From a bacterium (GTDB lineage: Bacteria > Sysuimicrobiota > Sysuimicrobiia > Sysuimicrobiales > Segetimicrobiaceae): 64,000 nt of DNA. A model generated the notes under the pieces. The model saw only the letters and a program-made list of their open reading frames with translations, was not told where the DNA came from and did no database searches. Position 1 is the first letter of the stretch, and each line of letters begins with the position of its first letter. Positions 61,734 through 64,000 of the stretch are shown here, in pieces. Location of the stretch: the NCBI GenBank assembly GCA_035295165.1, contig DATGJN010000073.1:1-64000 (forward strand). The letters run 5' to 3'. The translations under genes and the position numbers were made by a program.

Positions 61734-62438
61734 GTGATTGCGATGGCTGTGGAATCCCGCACGGCTGGTTTTTCCGGTCTGGTAGATGCTAGGATCCAGC
61801 GAGCGATCCAGGAAATTGGGTGGGCGACGCCGACCCCGATCGAGGCGCGCGTGATCCCGAGCTTGACGATCGGGAGGGATCTGGTCGGGCAGGCGGACCC
61901 CGGGTCGCGCACCACCGCGGCGTTCGGCATCCCGATGCTGCAGCGCCTCGACCCGCGGAGCAAAGCGGTACAGGGGCTCGTGCTGGCGCCGACCCGTGAG
62001 CAGGCGCGGCGCGTGGTTGCGGATCTTTCGAAACTCGGCGCCCACACCCGCCTCCGCATCGTCGCGATCTACGGCGGCGAGCCGATCGCGCGGCAGATGC
62101 AGCGCCTTCGCGAGAAGCCGCACATCGTCGTCGGGACGCCCGCGCGCGTGCTCGAGCACCTGGGCAAGGGCACGCTGACGCTGCGTAGCGTACACATGCT
62201 CGTACTCGACGACGCCGATCGGATGCTCAAGATGGGGCTGCGGCCCGAGGTGGAGCAGATCCTCGTGCGGACGCCGTCGACCCGGCAGACGGCGCTGTTC
62301 TCCGCCGCGCTGCCGGAGCCGATCCGTGCGATGGTCGGGCGGTACCTGCGCAATCCAATCTGGGTGACCCCCGGACCGTCGGACGCCGATCTTTACCAGG
62401 AGACCCCTCGACGGAGCCAGCGGACGGCGGTATCCTAG
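61734..62438 (+). CDS. Degenerate single-domain DEAD-box-like protein
   Basis: A 234-residue protein that matches only RecA domain 1 of DEAD-box helicases and stops before domain 2. Key residues have changed: Walker A reads ADPGSRTT (54-61) instead of AxTGSGKT, so the lysine is Thr60; the DEAD box is DDAD (159-162); motif III is SAA instead of SAT; the Q motif ends TPIE. PTREQA and TPARVL persist. ATP hydrolysis is therefore unlikely. It may bind RNA or partner proteins as a pseudo-helicase. GTG 61734 or ATG 61743 starts it, behind a good promoter and a hairpin leader. Confidence 0.8.
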   Translation: MIAMAVESRTAGFSGLVDARIQRAIQEIGWATPTPIEARVIPSLTIGRDLVGQADPGSRTTAAFGIPMLQRLDPRSKAVQGLVLAPTREQARRVVADLSKLGAHTRLRIVAIYGGEPIARQMQRLREKPHIVVGTPARVLEHLGKGTLTLRSVHMLVLDDADRMLKMGLRPEVEQILVRTPSTRQTALFSAALPEPIRAMVGRYLRNPIWVTPGPSDADLYQETPRRSQRTAVS

Positions 62439-62446
62439 GCCGCGGG

Positions 62447-62475
62447 TTGCGGCGTCGCCCGGGTGTCACTATAAT
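62447..62475 (+). promoter_or_regulatory. SigA-type promoter for the methyltransferase
   Basis: TTGCGG (62447-62452), exactly 17 bases, and a perfect TATAAT (62470-62475). Transcription would start about 25 bases before GTG 62507. Confidence 0.78.
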
Positions 62476-62506
62476 AGGGAAACGAGGTCGCCGCGAGGGG
62501 GAAGTC

Positions 62507-63355
62507 GTGGAGGAGTTGCGCGCGTCTTCCGGGGCTGACGAGTTGGCAACCGAGGGCGATCGATTCGGGTTCTGGCGGTTTGCGAGACACCCGTTTTTCA
62601 CCGACGTAAACCGCTGGCTGGTGCAACGCGTGGCCGAGCTCGGTCCCCGCATCGTCGACCTGGCGTGCGGTCCGGGCGCGATCACCGAGCTGATCCTGGC
62701 CAGCGTCAAGGAGCGGAGCCGCGTCCTCATCTACGCGGTGGATCCGTCGCTTGCCGAGCTGGACCGAGCGCGCCGCCGGATCGCCTCCGGGCTCGTGCGG
62801 TTCGTCCAGGGCGGCGCCGAGAACCTCAGCCGCCTCGTTCCACAAGTCGATGTCGTCATCTTCTGCAACGCCATCCACCTCGTGGCCGACAAGAGCCGGG
62901 CGCTGAGCGAGATCCGGCAGGTGTTGGGGCCCGGCGGCACGCTCGCGTTCAACACCACGTACTTCAAGGGCTGCTACGTGCCGGGCACGGAACGCTTCTG
63001 GCGGTACTGGGCGCTGCGGGCGGCGCAGTACCTGCGCGACCGGGGCATCCCGGTGCTCCGCACCGGCAAGACCCAGGCAATGGAGTGGTTTACGCCAGAG
63101 GAATACAGTGCGCTCGCGGCCGCGTCGGGCTTCGTCGGGGCGTCGTGGCATCTGCAGGAGGCCACGCTGTCGCCGGAGAGCCTCGAGGACATCGGCCAGT
63201 TCTCGATGTTCATCGAGGGCGCGCTGCCGGGCGTGCCGCTGGAGATCGGCGCCACGGCGTTGCGCGAGTCGGTCCGGATCGCCATGAACGACGTGCATCT
63301 CACGGACGGCATTCCGCGGTACTGGTTGCAGTTCATCGCGCAGGCGCCGGCCTGA
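62507..63355 (+). CDS. Class I SAM-dependent methyltransferase
   Basis: A 282-residue methyltransferase with motif I VDLACGPGAITELIL near residue 52, motif II IYAVDPSLAELDRA and a post-I region VDVVIFCNAIHLVADKSRAL, as in Methyltransf_11/25 enzymes. A C-terminal lid (about 155-280) is specific and not recognised. Substrate unknown. GTG 62507 follows GAGGGGGA and fits the promoter just upstream, so the longer frame from 62447 is not used. Confidence 0.85.
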   Translation: MEELRASSGADELATEGDRFGFWRFARHPFFTDVNRWLVQRVAELGPRIVDLACGPGAITELILASVKERSRVLIYAVDPSLAELDRARRRIASGLVRFVQGGAENLSRLVPQVDVVIFCNAIHLVADKSRALSEIRQVLGPGGTLAFNTTYFKGCYVPGTERFWRYWALRAAQYLRDRGIPVLRTGKTQAMEWFTPEEYSALAAASGFVGASWHLQEATLSPESLEDIGQFSMFIEGALPGVPLEIGATALRESVRIAMNDVHLTDGIPRYWLQFIAQAPA

Positions 63356-63460
63356 TCCCGGCGGTCGTCGCGCAGGTGCCGACACCCGTTCCGTCGGGGC
63401 GCTCGATGCCGGGTGCGGCCGGTCCGCTCGTGGCACCGGTGATCTACTGGTGACTAATCG

Positions 63461-63490
63461 ACGGCCCGCGCCACAGGGCGCGGGCCGTTC
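63461..63490 (+). terminator. Hairpin before thrC
   Basis: A perfect 12-bp stem (ACGGCCCGCGCC 63461-63472 with GGCGCGGGCCGT 63477-63488) and an ACAG loop, then TCT. It probably ends the methyltransferase transcript; a role in the thrC leader is possible. Confidence 0.55.
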
Positions 63491-63509
63491 TCCGTGGAGA
63501 GGGGATCCG

Positions 63510-64000
63510 ATGGGCTACCTGCGTCATCTCGAGTGCACCGCCTGCGGCGCCACGTACAGCGCCGACGAGCTCCACACCGTGTGTGCCAAGTGCGGTAAAG
63601 TGCTGTATCCGCGGTACGACCTCGAGCGAGCCAGGTCGGGGGTATCCCGCGAGATCATCGCCGGGCGGGCGCCGACGATGTGGCGGTATCGCGAGTTGAT
63701 GCCGGTCGACGATCCCGGCAACATCGTGACCCTCGGCGAGGGGATGACGCCGCTCCTCCCACTCCCGCGCGTCGCGGCGAAGCTGGGGCTCCGCCAGGTG
63801 TTCGTCAAGGACGAGGGGATGAACCCGACCGGGTCGTTCAAGGCGAGGGGGCTCTCCGCGGCCGTGAGCAAGGCGAAGGAGCTCGGGGCCCGGGCCGCGG
63901 CGCTGCCGTCGGCCGGCAACGCGGCGTCCGCGGCGGCGGCGTACTGTGCGCGGGCCGGCATGGATTGCTACATTGTGATGCCGGTCGACGCGCCGCACCC
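63510..64000 (+). CDS. thrC: Threonine synthase, cut by window edge
   Basis: The open frame from ATG 63510 (RBS GAGAGGGG, five bases) continues past the window end; 163 residues are visible. It begins with a zinc-ribbon-like pair (LECTACGATYSADEL; TVCAKCGKVLYP) and then the PLP domain: TLGEGMTPLLPLPRVAAKLG, KDEGMNPTGSFKARGLS with the PLP lysine, and LPSAGNAASAAAAYCARAGM. It converts O-phosphohomoserine to threonine. The frame has no stop inside the window, which is why its end is undefined. Confidence 0.93.
   Translation, partial: MGYLRHLECTACGATYSADELHTVCAKCGKVLYPRYDLERARSGVSREIIAGRAPTMWRYRELMPVDDPGNIVTLGEGMTPLLPLPRVAAKLGLRQVFVKDEGMNPTGSFKARGLSAAVSKAKELGARAAALPSAGNAASAAAAYCARAGMDCYIVMPVDAPH

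Noticed and set aside
63356-63509. T-box riboswitch before thrC (GTGGCACCGGT followed by a hairpin)
   Set aside because: The T-box core is only partly matched, the leader is too short for stem I, and no specifier loop or AG bulge is visible.
1-64000. CRISPR array, rRNA, tRNA or prophage genes
   Set aside because: No regularly spaced repeats, no rRNA or tRNA signature and no phage structural or integrase genes were seen.

Overview
This 64 kb window is a GC-rich, gene-dense bacterial chromosome segment from an organism I cannot place with confidence. An SLBB polysaccharide export protein points to a two-membrane envelope. An LPxTG-type sortase with its substrate, a QueF/QueT pair, group II ECF transporter genes, a c-di-GMP-I riboswitch and near-consensus TTGAC/TATAAT promoters fit a deep or uncultured Terrabacteria-type lineage better than a proteobacterium. 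This is inference; no rRNA, tRNA or CRISPR was found.

Layout. 1-140 is the edge of an insertion sequence. 0.5-22 kb is an exopolysaccharide locus. Four genes run rightward: a Tat-exported propeller-like protein, a CapK-type ligase, a GT4 and a GT-B/GT2 fusion. They converge on a long leftward series: Wza-like exporter, Wzz/pseudo-tyrosine-kinase, UDP-sugar dehydrogenase, Wzy-like polymerase, Wzm/Wzt exporter, GT4, a second propeller-like Tat protein and a PAP2 phosphatase. 22-25 kb holds signalling genes: two NarL-type regulators and a soluble histidine kinase behind two strong promoters. At 25.3 kb a c-di-GMP-I riboswitch controls a secreted CAP protein that appears to start at a rare ATT codon.

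26-31.3 kb is the most unusual region. A rightward set of overlapping genes encodes an LPFTG protein with a poly-glycine N-terminus, its sortase, a PqqD-like protein and an HPr-kinase-like protein. Divergent from it is an ABC ATPase, ABC permease and NTP_transf_5 operon. Together these look like a self-contained modification, export and anchoring system.

31-54 kb is mostly metabolic and housekeeping: MBL hydrolase, NCS2 permease, DinB, M19 dipeptidase, MsrA, an amidohydrolase next to a glutamine-synthetase-like gene (a split FluG arrangement), a two-domain cupredoxin, Tag, an LVIVD protein, GT2, NhaP antiporter, Ada, EamA, alcohol dehydrogenase, D,D-carboxypeptidase and small membrane proteins. 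54.5-60.5 kb is one co-directional run: aldehyde dehydrogenase, M20 deacylase, EcfA, EcfA', EcfT and an S component. It converges on queF-queT, whose QueT S component probably shares the same ECF energising module. 61.7-64 kb holds a degenerate single-domain DEAD-box protein, a methyltransferase and the start of threonine synthase. ATGA/GTGA start-stop overlaps occur throughout and indicate translational coupling.
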